A stretch of 64,000 nucleotides of DNA from Phytophthora colocasiae. Lineage: Eukaryota; Oomycota; Peronosporomycetes; Peronosporales; Peronosporaceae. Each line of letters starts with the position of its first letter. Within the stretch, counting starts at the first letter, position 1. The stretch is taken from the NCBI GenBank assembly GCA_018806915.1, contig JAGKQI010000008.1, forward strand, positions 124,001-188,000. Direction: 5' to 3'. This document shows, piece by piece, positions 9,201 to 20,059 of the stretch. The translations under genes and the position numbers were made by a program. The notes below the pieces were generated by a model. The model worked only from the letters and a program-made list of their open reading frames with translations, was not told the DNA's origin and made no database searches.

Positions 9201-12200
9201 CGCTTCCGTGGCGATGGGCAACGGGCGCAACGGAGTTTGCGATGATGGGGCTGGCTTGACACGCTGGCAAGTCTCGCAAGTCCGAACCCATTTGCGAATC
9301 CACTTGTACATCCTAGGCCAATAGAAGTCCCTCGAAATCGCCGCGAATGTCTTCTCGCGGCCCAGGTAACCACCCACAGGAGCGTCGCGATATTCATGGA
9401 CGAGACGAGCACGAAGGTCGTCATCGGCGGGGATGACGACGCGCGGAAGATCGAAGGTGTCCATTGTATATGTCAACAATGGGCCATCGAGTTGGTATCG
9501 CTCGATGTGACTGCGCGTAGGGCGTGTCAGTTGCTTCGATGTCTCCGCACTCGGAGTACGGAGGTGCGCGATGATGTTGGCGTAGAACGGATCGTGCTCG
9601 TACGGCGTCAGCAATCTGCTGACGCAGGGCCAGAGACTGGAGAAGTGGTCGTCGCGTTTGATACCCAGAGCGACGCAACAGGCGCAGCTTTCATCTTCGT
9701 CATCGTCGTCAGCAAGTTGCTGATCGACTTGTCGCCGTGGGTCGTAGTCTGGGCGGCGGGACAGCGCGTCGGCAAGGATGTTGTTCTTGCCGGGTTTGTA
9801 GTGCACCACGAAGTTGTATTCGGAGAAGAACGAGAGCCATCGCGCCATGCGCTGGGACAGGTGTGGAGTCTTCATCGCGGTGCGCAGCGACGCGTGATCT
9901 GTATACACGGCAAACGTCTGTTCTCCGAGCAAATACACCCGGAATTTGATCAGGGCGTAGCGCATAGCGAGGAGTTCCTTGTCGTGGACGGGGTAATTCT
10001 TCTCGGCAGGCTTCATTTGTCGTGACTGGAAGCTCACGACGCGCTCGTGGCCCTCATCGTCGAACTGCATCAGCGCACAGCCGATTGCGAAGTCGCTCGC
10101 GTCGCACACGACATGGAACGGTTTCGTGTGATCCGGAAGCATCAGGATCGGCGCCTCCGCCAAGCTCTTCTTCACGGAATCAAACGCAGCTTGGTGGTCG
10201 GGGGACCACAGCCACGTCGCGTCCTTTTTCAGCAGTGAAGACAGTGGTTGGATCAGCCCGGCGTAATTCTTCGTGTACTTGTGGAGATAGTTCGCCAGAC
10301 CCAACCACTGACGCAGCTCCGTGGGGTTCTTGGGAGTCGGCCAAGAACAGATCGAGGTGACCTTCTCCGGATCTGCGCGGACGCCGTCCTTGCTCACGTG
10401 ACAGCCGAGCACGGGAATCTCCGGCGCACAGAAGATGCACTTCTTCAAATTCGCGTACAGCTTGTTCTCGCGCATCACTTGGAATACCTGCCTCAAGTGT
10501 CGAAGGTGAACCTCGAGAGCGCTGAGGTTGCCCTCAGCGCGGCTGTGCACGAAGATGTCGTCGAAGTAGCTCGGCGCAAAGTCGCGGAGCGGGCGGAGTA
10601 CGTGAGACACCATGCGGTTGAACGTGGCTGGGGCGTTCTTCAGTCCCTGTGGCATCACGAGCCACTCCCAAAGCATTCCGCTGGGGGTGCTTACTGCCGT
10701 GAGGGGTATGTCCCTGGACCTCATCAAGATCTGGTAGAAGCCATCCGTCAGGTCGATGGCGCTATAGATGACGCTACCTGACATGGAGTCGAGGACCATG
10801 TCCTTACGCGGGATCGGGGTCTGCGCCGGGATGGTAGCGTCGTTCAGCTTATTGAACGCGTGGACGATGCGCCAGCCGCCTGTCGCCTTCTTCACACAGA
10901 ACGTGGGGCTAGAGTGTGGGGAGGTGCTCTCGCGGACGTGACCGGCCAGGCGGCGTTTTTCGAAGAACTCGTCGATGGCCTTGACCTGGTCTCGCGGCAG
11001 TGGCCACTGCCGCGTCACGCAGTACTTCGTCCCGGGCGCGAGGTCGATCTCGTGCCAAACTCCGCGGTCCGCCGGAAGCTCGGCGGGGATCTCATCCGGG
11101 AACACGTCTTGAAACTCGCGCGCGGTGTCGTAGACTGGGTTACTTGACTCCTTCAGCGCCTCCCAGGACTGTGCTGCGAATCGTTCTTCGCGGGCAGACT
11201 TTGGTTCAGCAGTCCCCGGTCGCGACGACGCGTCGTCACCGCTGAGTGCGTGAAGACCCTCGACTGTCGCGCTGGCCTCGGTGACCAAGCACACTTGCTC
11301 GATGTCACCGGCCTTGAGATCGCGAAGGAAGCTTTTCCACGAGAGGCCGGGGAGCCGCGTGTTCCCGCGAGCGTCGCGAGGGGGACTCGCGACTTCGATG
11401 ACCCGCGTGCCCTGTGGAGCACCCTCCATGTATTCGACAGCGCAGACATATTCTTTCTGGGGAGGTGCGGCGTCAGCGTTGGTCCGTGGCTTGAGACGCC
11501 GTTTGGATTCCCTCCTCCTCCTCGAAGACCTCGAGCATGAGCTCGAGGTGGACGGCTCACTGGTACTGGACGACACATCGTCGCTATCGCTGGACGATAT
11601 TCCACCCTCCTCTAGGTGCGGGGTGTCGCGTGCGTCCGCACCGGAAGTATGCGGGAGCACCGCTTGCTCGACCGCTTCGTTGATACTCGGGAGCCCACGT
11701 CGCTCGACCGCTTTGTTGATATTCGGGAGCCCACGTCGCTCGACCGCTTCGTTGATATTCGGGAGCCCACGTCGCTCGACCGCCTCGTTGGATCGCGGGA
11801 GCCGCTTTCGCTCGACCGCCTTCGCAGCAACCTCGCTTCGCTGCGAGGTTCCGCGTTCATTCGTCGGTTCATCCAACAACACCGCACACGCCATACAGAG
11901 AGGGCCATCGCTCGCTCTGTGTAGGGCATGCGTCGTGGACCGTTCGTCCACGACGGTGACGTGGGGCCAATCAGTAGGAGCGACCAGGAGATGCGTGAAC
12001 ACTTCACTCACATCGTAGTCGGCTCGGCGCTTGACTGACCGGGCCAGCCAGTCGATTTTCGGTTGATACCGTGCCAGCCACGGTATGCCCAGGATGCAGT
12101 CGAACGCGTAGTTCATCTCGATCACCAGAAAGTCGTCGTTGCTACGGAACCCGTCGAACGTGTACGGCAGCGTGATATCACGCCGTGGGACACGGTGTGG

Positions 12201-12620
12201 CTTGCCGTCAGCGAGCTTAATGACGACGACGCCGGGACCCTCGCGGATGGGTATGCTCGAGGGAAGGAGCGGTAAACACGAGGCGCGGAAGAAATTGTTC
12301 GTTGCGCCCGAATCCAGGAGCGCACGGAGAGGACGCCGCGCGCCGGCGACGTGTAGGCTGACGATGATCAGTCTGTGGTCGCCGCTGGCGGTGGTGGCGT
12401 TGAAGTGTGCGTGAAGCACGGGAGGGCTAGGAGATCGGGCTGCCACCGGGGGACCCGGACCTCCGTTCCAACCAGTAGGTCGCCCCGCACCTACTGGTCC
12501 CGGTCGTTTTTTGGATGAGCGACCAGAAATTCGTCGTCGGCGTGAGCGACTGCAGCGTGCACCGGCGCAGGCGCGCGGCATACAGCCGCGCGATGACCCA
12601 ACTTCCCACAACGATGGCAA
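9111..12620 (-). CDS. Element B pol: protease, reverse transcriptase, RNase H, integrase N-terminus
   Basis: A frame of 1,169 residues. Protease: [10 protein letters not shown] with catalytic Asp near 103 and ILGIPWL. Then a 12-residue tandem repeat and an acidic Ser-rich linker. RT (about 530-780): IDLTDGFYQ and YFDDIFVHS. RNase [32 protein letters not shown]. Integrase zinc finger: Cys pair in CETCQRV; of the His pair the position of the second His reads Tyr (GGYLGREKT). The frame is -1 to gag and overlaps its end by 130 bp; a slippery AAAAAAC and hairpin at 12471-12512 fit programmed frameshifting. It ends early through an indel at about 9178. Confidence 0.92.
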   Translation of the reverse strand: MPSLWEVGSSRGCMPRACAGARCSRSRRRRISGRSSKKRPGPVGAGRPTGWNGGPGPPVAARSPSPPVLHAHFNATTASGDHRLIIVSLHVAGARRPLRALLDSGATNNFFRASCLPLLPSSIPIREGPGVVVIKLADGKPHRVPRRDITLPYTFDGFRSNDDFLVIEMNYAFDCILGIPWLARYQPKIDWLARSVKRRADYDVSEVFTHLLVAPTDWPHVTVVDERSTTHALHRASDGPLCMACAVLLDEPTNERGTSQRSEVAAKAVERKRLPRSNEAVERRGLPNINEAVERRGLPNINKAVERRGLPSINEAVEQAVLPHTSGADARDTPHLEEGGISSSDSDDVSSSTSEPSTSSSCSRSSRRRRESKRRLKPRTNADAAPPQKEYVCAVEYMEGAPQGTRVIEVASPPRDARGNTRLPGLSWKSFLRDLKAGDIEQVCLVTEASATVEGLHALSGDDASSRPGTAEPKSAREERFAAQSWEALKESSNPVYDTAREFQDVFPDEIPAELPADRGVWHEIDLAPGTKYCVTRQWPLPRDQVKAIDEFFEKRRLAGHVRESTSPHSSPTFCVKKATGGWRIVHAFNKLNDATIPAQTPIPRKDMVLDSMSGSVIYSAIDLTDGFYQILMRSRDIPLTAVSTPSGMLWEWLVMPQGLKNAPATFNRMVSHVLRPLRDFAPSYFDDIFVHSRAEGNLSALEVHLRHLRQVFQVMRENKLYANLKKCIFCAPEIPVLGCHVSKDGVRADPEKVTSICSWPTPKNPTELRQWLGLANYLHKYTKNYAGLIQPLSSLLKKDATWLWSPDHQAAFDSVKKSLAEAPILMLPDHTKPFHVVCDASDFAIGCALMQFDDEGHERVVSFQSRQMKPAEKNYPVHDKELLAMRYALIKFRVYLLGEQTFAVYTDHASLRTAMKTPHLSQRMARWLSFFSEYNFVVHYKPGKNNILADALSRRPDYDPRRQVDQQLADDDDEDESCACCVALGIKRDDHFSSLWPCVSRLLTPYEHDPFYANIIAHLRTPSAETSKQLTRPTRSHIERYQLDGPLLTYTMDTFDLPRVVIPADDDLRARLVHEYRDAPVGGYLGREKTFAAISRDFYWPRMYKWIRKWVRTCETCQRVKPAPSSQTPLRPLPIATEAWRSVSMDFRLRPSIGRSGSHGRPCHRRSL
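11655..11816 (-). repeat. 36-bp tandem repeat inside B pol
   Basis: Four full units from 11673 plus a partial one encode the 12-residue repeat [12 protein letters not shown] with minor changes. It lies between protease and RT, where variable linkers are tolerated. Middle units are nearly identical, so copy number probably varies. Confidence 0.9.
12471..12512 (-). promoter_or_regulatory. Candidate -1 frameshift signal of B
   Basis: In sense: slippery A AAA AAC (12512 to 12506) in the gag frame, a 7-base spacer, then a perfect 10-bp stem ACCAGTAGGT / ACCTACTGGT around the loop GCGGGGCG (12498 to 12471). The gag stop TAG is inside the 5' stem arm. After a -1 slip the pol frame continues. The heptamer is one of the strongest known eukaryotic types; no activity has been shown here. 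Confidence 0.82.
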
Positions 12621-13510
12621 GTTAGTGAACGGGAATTGCGACTGCGTCGCGAGTAGTACCGCCGGTTATTCTCCGCGGCTTCGACAGCGTCAATTTCCAT
12701 TGGCTCGGGCATCGCTGCCCGAGCGTCCGCCGGTAATTGTCGAGAGTACGAAGCGGATACCGTATAGTCCTCGCGCAATGCGAGGGCGAACGCTTCTTCC
12801 AGCGACTTCGGCTCGGAGCGCGTGAGAGAATATCGCGTCATTCCTTCTCGCATGCCGAACACGAAGACGTGGACCTGCGAAGCCATGTCGATGGGGCTCG
12901 TGACGATGCACGAGGCCAGGTGACGAGTTTTCTGCACGTAGTCGCGCATAGACAGCTTGCCCTGCTTCAACGCGAAGAACTCCGCACGCATCCGCGATTC
13001 ATCTTGCGGAGGCTCGAACGCAAGTCGAAGGTCTTTCTGTAGACTATCCAAACTCGGGAAGGCGTGTTGGTCCACAACAAGCTTGCCGAGAGCCCACTCC
13101 TTCGCCTTGCCCGACAAACGCGACAGGAGGAAGTTCACTTTTGCCGTTGGCGTCTCGATCAGTCTCGAGGCGATGGCGATGTCGATCTCCCTGAACCAGC
13201 GGTTCAGGGGTAGTCGGTCTTGGCCGGCGCCGGAATACATCGACGTCTCCATCTTCACCGCGCCGTTCCGGGAGGAATGCGAGGGAGTTGACACTCGCCG
13301 CTTAGCATCGGCGAGCTCGCGTTCCATAAACTCTTGGGCAGCCTGGCGTTGTTGGTCGGCAGTCGCTGAGCTCAGCAGCGACGTGACGACGAACTCGCCG
13401 GACACGGCAGCGAGGCGGTGAAGGGCTTCCCACTCAACCCGGGTGAGGTGGGGAAAACTTGTGTGGTCAAGGGTTACACCGGACCCTTCGGACATCAGGA
13501 CTTGGCTCAT
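12491..13510 (-). CDS. gag: Element B gag
   Basis: Forms the particle that packages element RNA. 339 residues from an ATG 41 bases after the 5' LTR. The retrotransposon gag domain spans about 85-260 ([36 protein letters not shown]). One zinc knuckle [14 protein letters not shown] (C-X2-C-X4-H-X4-C) near residue 300 would bind RNA. No internal damage seen. It ends within the frameshift hairpin. Confidence 0.93.
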   Translation of the reverse strand: MSQVLMSEGSGVTLDHTSFPHLTRVEWEALHRLAAVSGEFVVTSLLSSATADQQRQAAQEFMERELADAKRRVSTPSHSSRNGAVKMETSMYSGAGQDRLPLNRWFREIDIAIASRLIETPTAKVNFLLSRLSGKAKEWALGKLVVDQHAFPSLDSLQKDLRLAFEPPQDESRMRAEFFALKQGKLSMRDYVQKTRHLASCIVTSPIDMASQVHVFVFGMREGMTRYSLTRSEPKSLEEAFALALREDYTVSASYSRQLPADARAAMPEPMEIDAVEAAENNRRYYSRRSRNSRSLTCHRCGKLGHRAAVCRAPAPVHAAVAHADDEFLVAHPKNDRDQ

Positions 13511-13533
13511 CTTGGTCTTGGACGTTGGAAGGA

Positions 13534-13549
13534 CTACTATGTGCTACCA
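13534..13549 (-). promoter_or_regulatory. Primer-binding site of B
   Basis: Two bases inside the 5' LTR the sense strand reads TGGTAGCACATAGTAG. TGG pairs with a tRNA CCA end. The first nine bases are the same as in D, E and F, so families 2 and 3 probably use the same tRNA. I do not assign which one. Confidence 0.7.
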
Positions 13550-13551
13550 GG

Positions 13552-13860
13552 TGTAACGGGGTAAGAGGTACCGTCACTAGCGTACACTGTAGATAAGAGG
13601 AAGCTCGTAATAATAAGCTCAAGTCTTGTCTTTTAGGGTAAAATCAACTCTGTTTATGTATTGGACGAGGCCGGAGGGCCCCCTTGCCCTTGTGAACCAC
13701 TCAAATCTAAGTCTGTACCTGATTGGATGAAATGGGTCTGGCTCCCCACTTTCAACCAATCAGAACATGACAGCAGGTCACACGCTAGCCGTGTGACTGC
13801 ACCTACTTTAGTATATGTATCTATGTAGCTTCTACCTACTTATGTAAATGGCCCTTTACA
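13552..13860 (-). repeat. Element B 5' LTR
   Basis: Partner of 6220-6527. It differs by one substitution near the end and one extra T in a T run. Confidence 0.95.
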
Positions 13861-13865
13861 ATTGT
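13861..13865. repeat. Target-site duplication of B, right copy (ATTGT)
   Basis: Matches 6215-6219 and marks the break in the A pol frame. Confidence 0.95.
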
Positions 13866-15434
13866 AGTCCCGCTTCCTCGTTGCAATGCTGTACTGGCCA
13901 AGCTGTCGGCGCTTGCGTTCCACGCTCGTTTCACATGTAGCAGGTCATGATCCGGCCATCCCCGAAGCTGCATTAGCGCCTTCTGTCTCAGTAGCGTCAG
14001 GGCTGGCGCCTTGCAGTCGATCTCGCCGCGCATCTGACGGATCACTAGATTCGAATCTCCGCAGATAATGAGTCGTCCTTTGGTCAGATCCTCGAGTAAC
14101 TCGAAACACAATAAAAGTCCGTTGTACTCCGCTTCATTGACCGTTAGGTTCTCTGCATACCGAGACGCTGCCTTGACCACCTTCCATTCAGGCAACTTCC
14201 ATACGATCGCACTGAAAGATCCTCCGCCACGTTTCACCCTGGCGGATCCGTCGAAACTAACCACCCACGATTCTTCCTCCGGCTCCACGGTCGGTACTGG
14301 CATCTGGATCGCTCGGCGTGGCTCCTTTCGTGGGGCGATATTCATCAAAGCTTGATCTACTTCGGATCTCGGGGTGATACTGGCAGCGAGGGATCCGAGG
14401 ATCTCGTCTTCCCCTTTCGTACACTTTGTGATCTCCAAGGTCCAAGGTGATAACAGCGCTGCCCATTGGCCCAACCTTCCTTGTAGTCCGGTAGAGCGGA
14501 ACAACCATCCGAGTGTAGAGTGCCTGGTTAGGATCCGGATCCGTCGTCCAACCAACATGGAATATCCGAGGTCCAGGATCCTTAACAGAGCCAATACTTC
14601 CTTCTCTACGATCCCGTAGTTCACTTCGTTCGGCTTCAGGGATCTGCTAGCGAACATCACCGGCATGTAGATTCCATCGTGATCCTGCTTCAGGGAAGCT
14701 GAAACAGCCCATTCGCTGGTGTAGACAATCACCACCGGTTGCTTGCCGGGATCGAAATGCCGAAGCGTAGGAGTCATAGAGATTTTCCTCTTCAAGGCCT
14801 CGAAAGCGGTTGAAGCACGGATCCACTTCTCATCTGGATCTTTCGGACTCGATGGATCCTTAGGATCCTTGATCACAGAGTCGGTTGGCAGCAGGATCTT
14901 GCGGCTGGATCTCAGCTCCGCGAAGTCGACCTCCCTCAGTTCGTAGAGTACCGACGCGTAGACCGCCATATCTTCTATGAATCGCGTGTAGTAATTTAGG
15001 CTACCCAAGAAAGATTGCATAGCCCGCAGCGATCTCGGGAATGCAAGATTCACCAGCGCTTCTCGGTCTTTCGGATGTGCCTCTAGTCCCTCGCCAGACA
15101 CTCTGTGTCCCAGGTAATCAACCTTCTTCAGGCCCCAAAAACTCTTGGCCACGCTGATCGACAGGTTCCACTTGTCACAAGCTTCTAGCAGCAAACGCAC
15201 TCGTTCACACAGGTGATCCCAGGATCCAGCGGTCACTAAGATGTCATCAATATACGATCTTCGTCCCAGCACAGACTGTTCACCGTTCATCTCTGGGATC
15301 CCATCTCGGAAAAGATCCAACGCGGATCCGGATCCGGCCGTAGCGGGATCCGTAGGAATCCATAGAGTGCGTTGTCCAATAAACGCTGGTAGATCTGCGG
15401 GGCATTCTTGAGACCAAACGGCATCCGGTTCCAC
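13866..15434 (-). CDS. Element A pol: RT palm end, degenerate RNase H, archaeal-type RNase H
   Basis: Begins before the RT active site RRSYIDDILVTAG and runs through the thumb (FLGSLNYYTRFIED). The first RNase H has lost key acidic residues: VYTSEWAVS where the family has CDASDFAIG, and LTRHSTL where TDHASL is usual. A second RNase H of the archaeal type follows with all four acidic positions: SFDGSARVKRGGG, NEAEYNGL, CGDSNLVI and SADSLAS. This pairing of a decayed and a fresh RNase H is known from plant Tat-type and oomycete Gypsy elements. The frame is cut by B directly after the last domain. Confidence 0.9.
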
Positions 15435-15859
15435 TCAAACAATCCAAACGGTGTGATAAATGCCGAGATGGCCCTTGCGCGATCCGTCATGGAGACAACC
15501 CAAAACCACTAGCCATATCGAGAGAACAGTACCATAACACGGCGTCGAGATCCTCCGGTAGATCGTTGATGAGAGGCATAGGATATACCATCAACCTCGT
15601 CAGGCTATTCACCAATCTGTAGTCGATGCAGAGCCTGATGTCAACGCCATTCTTCTTGATGATCACGACAATTGGCGAGGCCCATGGTGACGTTGAGACT
15701 TGGATGATCTTCGCTTGCAACAATCCCTTGATCAGATCCGAGCTTCTCGCGATACTGCGGCGCCACCTTACGCACTCGCTGGGCAATTGGCTTCGCGTCT
15801 CCTACGTCAATATCGCAGATCGCGCCCACGGCAGGAGGGGCAGGCATTACCCTTCCCAA
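15287..15859 (-). pseudogene. Element A RT, N-terminal part in three frames
   Basis: Pieces: 15641-15859 (ICDIDVGDAKPIAQRVRKV), 15487-15786 (fingers and first catalytic Asp, YCSLDMASGF), and 15287-15490 (MTDRARAISAFITPFGL, MPFGLKNAPQIYQRL). Two frameshifts separate them and another follows before the YIDD piece, so no full RT can be made from this copy. Confidence 0.87.
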
Positions 15860-18027
15860 TCAACAAGTGCTTGTACTTCCAGATCTCGTTCGCCAATCGT
15901 CGGATCTCCTCAGGTGTGTTGGAGGCTGGATCCCCACTTGGAGATCCTCGATCTTCACTTCGACCGTTGCCGTCACAACTTCTGGTAGCACCGCCATCTC
16001 CTTCTCAAGATCCTCCGCGTAGGATCCGCCATTTTCGTGGACGAACACCCCATCGTCGTCATGATCTCCTGCAGTACTGGGATCCGGCCGGGATCCAACC
16101 ACGAGATCCTTGCCTGAGGCGTCCTTATGATCTTCATGTCCTGACGCCGATGACGGATCCTCACTCGTCTCCACTCCGGGTGGATCACTGGCTGTTGAGC
16201 GACTCCCAGGATCCAGCCTTCCGGTAGCGGGATCCCGTCCACGAGCGGCACCTCCTTCGGCAAGTCTTCCAACTTCACTCCCCGCTTCCAATCCGGTTCC
16301 ACGAGCAGGATCACCCTTCGGCGCACCACATCCAGTTCTCGGATCGCCCTCTGGGGTCTTCGTCGCTTCCACGTACGTCGCCGTCCGTTGGCCCAGCTCG
16401 GATCGCCCTCTGGGGTCTTCGTCGCTTCCACGTACGTCGCCGTCCGTTGGCCCAGCTCTTCTTGTGTCGTCACGCCTTGATCTGGATTCCCTGGCGCCCC
16501 TGAGTCTTCAATCTTGCCTTGGCGCACACCATCGTCTTCGCCTCGGCGAGGCGCATCTGTAGCACCCTTGGTACACGCGTAGATCGCCCTGGGCGCCTCG
16601 CAATCGGCGGCGCCCTTCCTGCAGGCCGTCTCCGCCGCTCGCTCATATTTGTGTGAATGTGAGGGGCTCAGATCCCTACTAAGTGCGGAATCAGACGACT
16701 GTTCGGACCTGCCCCGTCCTTGACCCATGTCGCATGTGCGACACCGATCTTCAAGCTGTGTCAGGTGAGGATCCGACTTTGCTTGTAGATGGAGTTGGGA
16801 GGCGTGAGGCACCTCATTTGAAAGGTCTTGATCGGGCGCGTATAATGGTAGCGCTCCGAGCTCCTGGGCATTCCTGTGAGCTCCGGGGCACTCCGAAACC
16901 TTGGATCCGACTGTGCCATCTGAATGATGGTCACCTGTCCCATGATTATGGGGCGACCCTTCGGCACCATTGTCTCGGCTCTGTACAGAGACAGGGCAGC
17001 CCTCCGATTCTTCAAGGAGGCGTGTCGACATGGCCCCTTCGGCTTCTAGAGCTCCGTTGGATGCGTGCGATGGCTCGTTAGACGCGCCTTGTATCGCGCT
17101 GCATGCCCATACCAACTTTGGCAGTGGGGCATGCATATTCGCCCCAGGGCGCCCCGAAACGTCATCTCCGACTGATTTGTCGGAGTGATGGTCGTCGCCT
17201 GTCGCAAGGACACGCTGCCGATCCTCAACGGTGGCGTCCAGTCTCTGGCCAGAGCCAGTACACGTTGCCGGATCTTCAATCAGACAAGCTGAAGAGGATC
17301 CAGAGGATCCTTGAGCCTGTGGATCTCGGATCCGGGCGTGTGAGGACGCCCCTTGGTCCGATGAGGCTGGCGCAACGTCCTTTGTGGCCTCTGGCTCAAA
17401 TCGGACACGGCGGTGAGCTTGGAGCTTAGCCGTTGACGGATCGGATCCACCTGACTGGATCCTGTCTCGCCAGTCGGCCGTTCCTTCAAGGATCCGGTCC
17501 GACGTAGGTGGCGAGCCGGGGCAGCGCGATACGACAGCGGTGTGGACAGGGCGCTTCAAGATCCCCTTCGGCTCGGTATACTTCGGGCGATACACCGCCG
17601 GCTCAAGCTCCCACGGCTCCTTCGGACGCGGTGGCGGCGGGATCTCCGTCGTGGCGCTCATGGCGAGGTTCTGCCATTCGTGATAGCGCCTGGATCCGAC
17701 GGAGATGAAGCCTGGAGTACGGGGAACGTGATCCCCGGCCAGCCACATGCCGATCTCTTCGTTGTGGTTGAGAGAGACCGCCTTCTCACCAATGTTGGTA
17801 AGTTGTAGATAGCGAATCTTGCCTGGGCCTTGTACTAACGTCGGTACCCATTGCTTTCCTCTCCGTAACCACAGCTTCTCGTACTCCTTGAGGTGGATCC
17901 GGTCCGGGTGCTCGAAGGTTTGCCAGGCTCCAGTCGTATACCTTCCTGGAGGAGTAGCGGACGAGCCCGGCCGCTGAAGATCTGCCGTCGCCCATGAAGT
18001 CGCACACGGATCTCGTCGTGCAAGCAC
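15860..18027 (-). pseudogene. Element A protease to RT linker
   Basis: A long, low-complexity, acidic and Ser/Gly/Pro-rich linker. The first part (to about 17650) keeps a conserved block with RGKQWVPTLV, RYLQLTNIGEKA and GSRRYHEWQNLA that is also in G and H. The frame changes near 16400 through a 59-bp tandem duplication; 15860-16372 is the correct phase and ends in VEVKIEDLQVG, which matches G. Function unknown, perhaps only a spacer. Confidence 0.75.
16338..16455. repeat. 59-bp tandem duplication in A
   Basis: Units 16338-16396 and 16397-16455 are identical. 59 is not a multiple of three, so the duplication throws the linker out of phase. Confidence 0.93.
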
Positions 18028-18564
18028 ACGGATCCGTCACCCAGGTCGAGTCGGATCCCGGCCGGTACCATGAAGTCCATACCGAGGATCGCGTCGCAGT
18101 CGGGTGGAAGATCCTCGCCGACCCAGACATCGCAGAAGTACACTAAGTACCCAGCCAAGGTAACCTTAATCCTTGTTTTGCCTGCTGCAATATACAGCTG
18201 CTCACCAATTCCGAGGCACTCTTGTGTTTGACTAGTATCAATCTGGGATCCAACCTTACGAGCAAAGGCGGCATCGATGATCGACACCTCGGATCCCAAG
18301 TCAAGGAGCACGGTGGACCTGGCAGTTGATCTTGCACGTTGCCTTGGCCTGCTTGAAGTGTTTGCTGGGGACATGGTACTTCCAGTACCCGCGTGACTCT
18401 CCAGGCATGAGATCCAAGGACATGGCGACCTCGGATCTCCGGTACTCATCGTCTGTAGGGCGGAAGCTTGCAACGCTAGCCGTACGTTTCCTATGAATTT
18501 CACATGTATTATCCAATAGATCCGTTCGCTCATTGCTAACTTGATCCATGGCCTTCTTGTTCAC
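17835..18564 (-). pseudogene. Element A aspartic protease with altered active site
   Basis: Two frames: 18301-18564 (GESRGYWKYHVPSKHFKQA, preceding region) and 17835-18533 (protease). The catalytic motif reads LLDLGSEVSI near base 18300, where G has LLDTGAEVSI: DTG has become DLG, which should abolish activity. The second conserved motif ILGMDFMVPAG is intact. The frame break falls just before the active site. Confidence 0.85.
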
Positions 18565-18574
18565 ATATGCATAG

Positions 18575-18811
18575 ATGTAAGACGTTGAACGCTCGAGGTT
18601 TTTCTTCCGAGTCTGTTGCCAGACTCGCCTCCTTCCTGTCGGCAGAGCTCCTCCCAGGGCTCCGCCGATCCGTGGATCGAGCGTTCAGCGGTGCTAACGG
18701 CGATCCAACGACCGTCGGCACTTCTTCTCCCGGTTCTTCCTTCACTTGTACAGTCTCTTCAGACTCACGGTGATATCCGCCGTCCCCAAAAGATCCGGGC
18801 ACGCGCACCAT
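18575..18811 (-). pseudogene. gag: Element A gag, N-terminal remnant
   Basis: An ATG at 18811 is made by the single spacer base plus the TGG of the primer-binding site. It opens a frame with GGYHRES, VKEEPGEEVPT and SEEKPR, matching the start of gag in G and H. The next 2.1 kb of gag present in G is missing. The sequence jumps near 18590 to the piece that in G lies after the gag stop. Gag core, zinc knuckles and frameshift signal are all lost. Confidence 0.8.
18793..18810 (-). promoter_or_regulatory. Primer-binding site of A
   Basis: Sense TGGTGCGCGTGCCCGGAT, one base inside the LTR, complementary to a tRNA ending ATCCGGGCACGCGCACCA. The same site is in G; H has a two-base insertion in it. 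Confidence 0.85.
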
Positions 18812-20059
18812 TGTGGTGTAATGGATCCGCTGGAATGAGCAGGGATCCAACGTTCACACACGGCGCCCAGACACTGACTAACGGAGGGGGTACTCCGATA
18901 ACCGTGGGGTTGCTGAGGCTCACCTTGTGTACCCGTCAGTGGGCGGGATCTGCTCTCTCAGGAACGGGAGAGTGTACACAGGCGTGAGGGCTTGAACGTC
19001 CTTGGCGGGGACTTGGGAGGTAGGACTTGCGTGGGTATTCCTGCACACAGGTCCTGGTTGGGGGGATCTTGGTCTTGGACTCGAAGATCTTGTGGATCCT
19101 TAGATCCGGGGTTGCCTTGGTGGCTGTGGGATTCCTTTTCCTTTCCTTTACTGTCTTGCTTGCCGCCTCCTGTAGCGGTTGGTCTTGAGGGTGTTGAGAG
19201 GTCGAGGGATCCTGCGGTTAAGCAATCAACACCGTTGGATCCGGGGTCTTCACTAGCGTAAGGTAAGCCGGCCAAATTGGGGGATCCGGTCTTAGCTGTA
19301 GCTAGGTATGCGAAGAAACTTGCAGGAAGACTAAGGGGAGGCCAATACACTATCCTCTTCCCTTGTCTTAGGTCCTGAAGAAAACCACTTGCGCACTAGA
19401 AGGTAAATTCGACTCTCTGATTTATGGCTATCCAGTTTCTCATCCTGTACCCTATCTTTCCCATCGCAAATCTCTATCTAAGATCATGCTGGCTCTCCTC
19501 CAACTGCTTCACCACGTTGATGTCATAAACCTTGAGGATCCGGGTTTGGATCCAAGGATCTAGCTTCGGGATCCGGCATCTGGATCCGAGGATCTTGGAT
19601 CTTGGGAATCTGGCATCTGGATCCAAGGATCTTGGATCTGGATCTCTGGATCTGGATCTTGGGGATCCGGCTTCAAGATCCGAGGATCTTGGATCTGGAT
19701 CTCTGGATCTTGGATCTTGGGGATCCGGCTTCAGGATCCGAGGATCTCGGATCTTGGGGAGCCGGCTTCGGGAGCCGAGGATCTTGGATCTGGATCTCGA
19801 CGTCCGGATCCGAGGATCTTGGGTCTGAAGGATTCGCACTTAGGACCGCTAGATCCGCACTTAGTGCCGTGGGATCCGCACTTAGGACTGTAGATCCGAA
19901 CTTAAGTCAGCCAGGCCAAGTGGATCCTAACTTAGGTCCGCCCTAGAGTAGGTACCCAGTTCCAGGATCTGTCCTTATCGTAGCACCACTGTCGCACGTC
20001 ACCCATCATCGTGGTCGTTCTGCGTCCTGTCCGGCTTGATTTGAATCCACTTCACCACA
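18812..20059 (-). repeat. Element A 5' LTR
   Basis: 1,248 bp between TGTGGTG (18812-18818) and CACCACA (20053-20059), a 7-bp terminal inverted repeat. It includes a GATC minisatellite at 19545-19835. The part 19244-19395 is related to a segment of the G 3' LTR (about 43665-43815) that the G 5' LTR and H LTR lack. Confidence 0.92.
19545..19835. repeat. GATC minisatellite in the A 5' LTR
   Basis: Same units as 1-297, with different spacing and point changes. Open in both strands but low complexity. Confidence 0.85.

Larger units (their letters stand above)
6220..13860 (-). mobile_element. Element B: family-2 Ty3/Gypsy retrotransposon, complete
   Basis: A 7,641-bp element with two nearly identical LTRs (308 and 309 bp; I see one substitution and one extra T), a perfect 5-bp target duplication, a primer-binding site, gag, a -1 shifted pol, a polypurine tract, and an opposite-strand ORF near the 3' LTR. 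Near-identity of the LTRs indicates a recent insertion into A. Two small indels in integrase and a frame change before the chromodomain are the visible defects. Confidence 0.95.
1..20059 (-). mobile_element. Element A: family-1 Ty3/Gypsy retrotransposon, interrupted by B
   Basis: Sense is the minus strand. The 5' LTR is 18812-20059, followed by a primer-binding site, a gag remnant, protease, linker, reverse transcriptase, two RNase H domains, integrase with chromodomain, an opposite-strand ORF, and a 3' LTR cut by the window edge at base 1. LTR ends are TGTGGTG and CACCACA. Element B (6220-13860) sits in pol between RNase H and integrase. The right flank enters a different pol gene (C), so A inserted into C; its second target duplication lies outside the window. 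A is dead: most of gag is deleted, the protease motif is changed and pol has several frameshifts. Confidence 0.9.

Noticed and set aside
9396..10025. Plus-strand ORFs opposite B pol
   Set aside because: They mirror a conserved pol frame, have no conserved motif and no repeat in other copies; codon shadow.
11655..11816. CRISPR-like array
   Set aside because: Adjacent 36-bp units without spacers, inside a pol reading frame and in phase.
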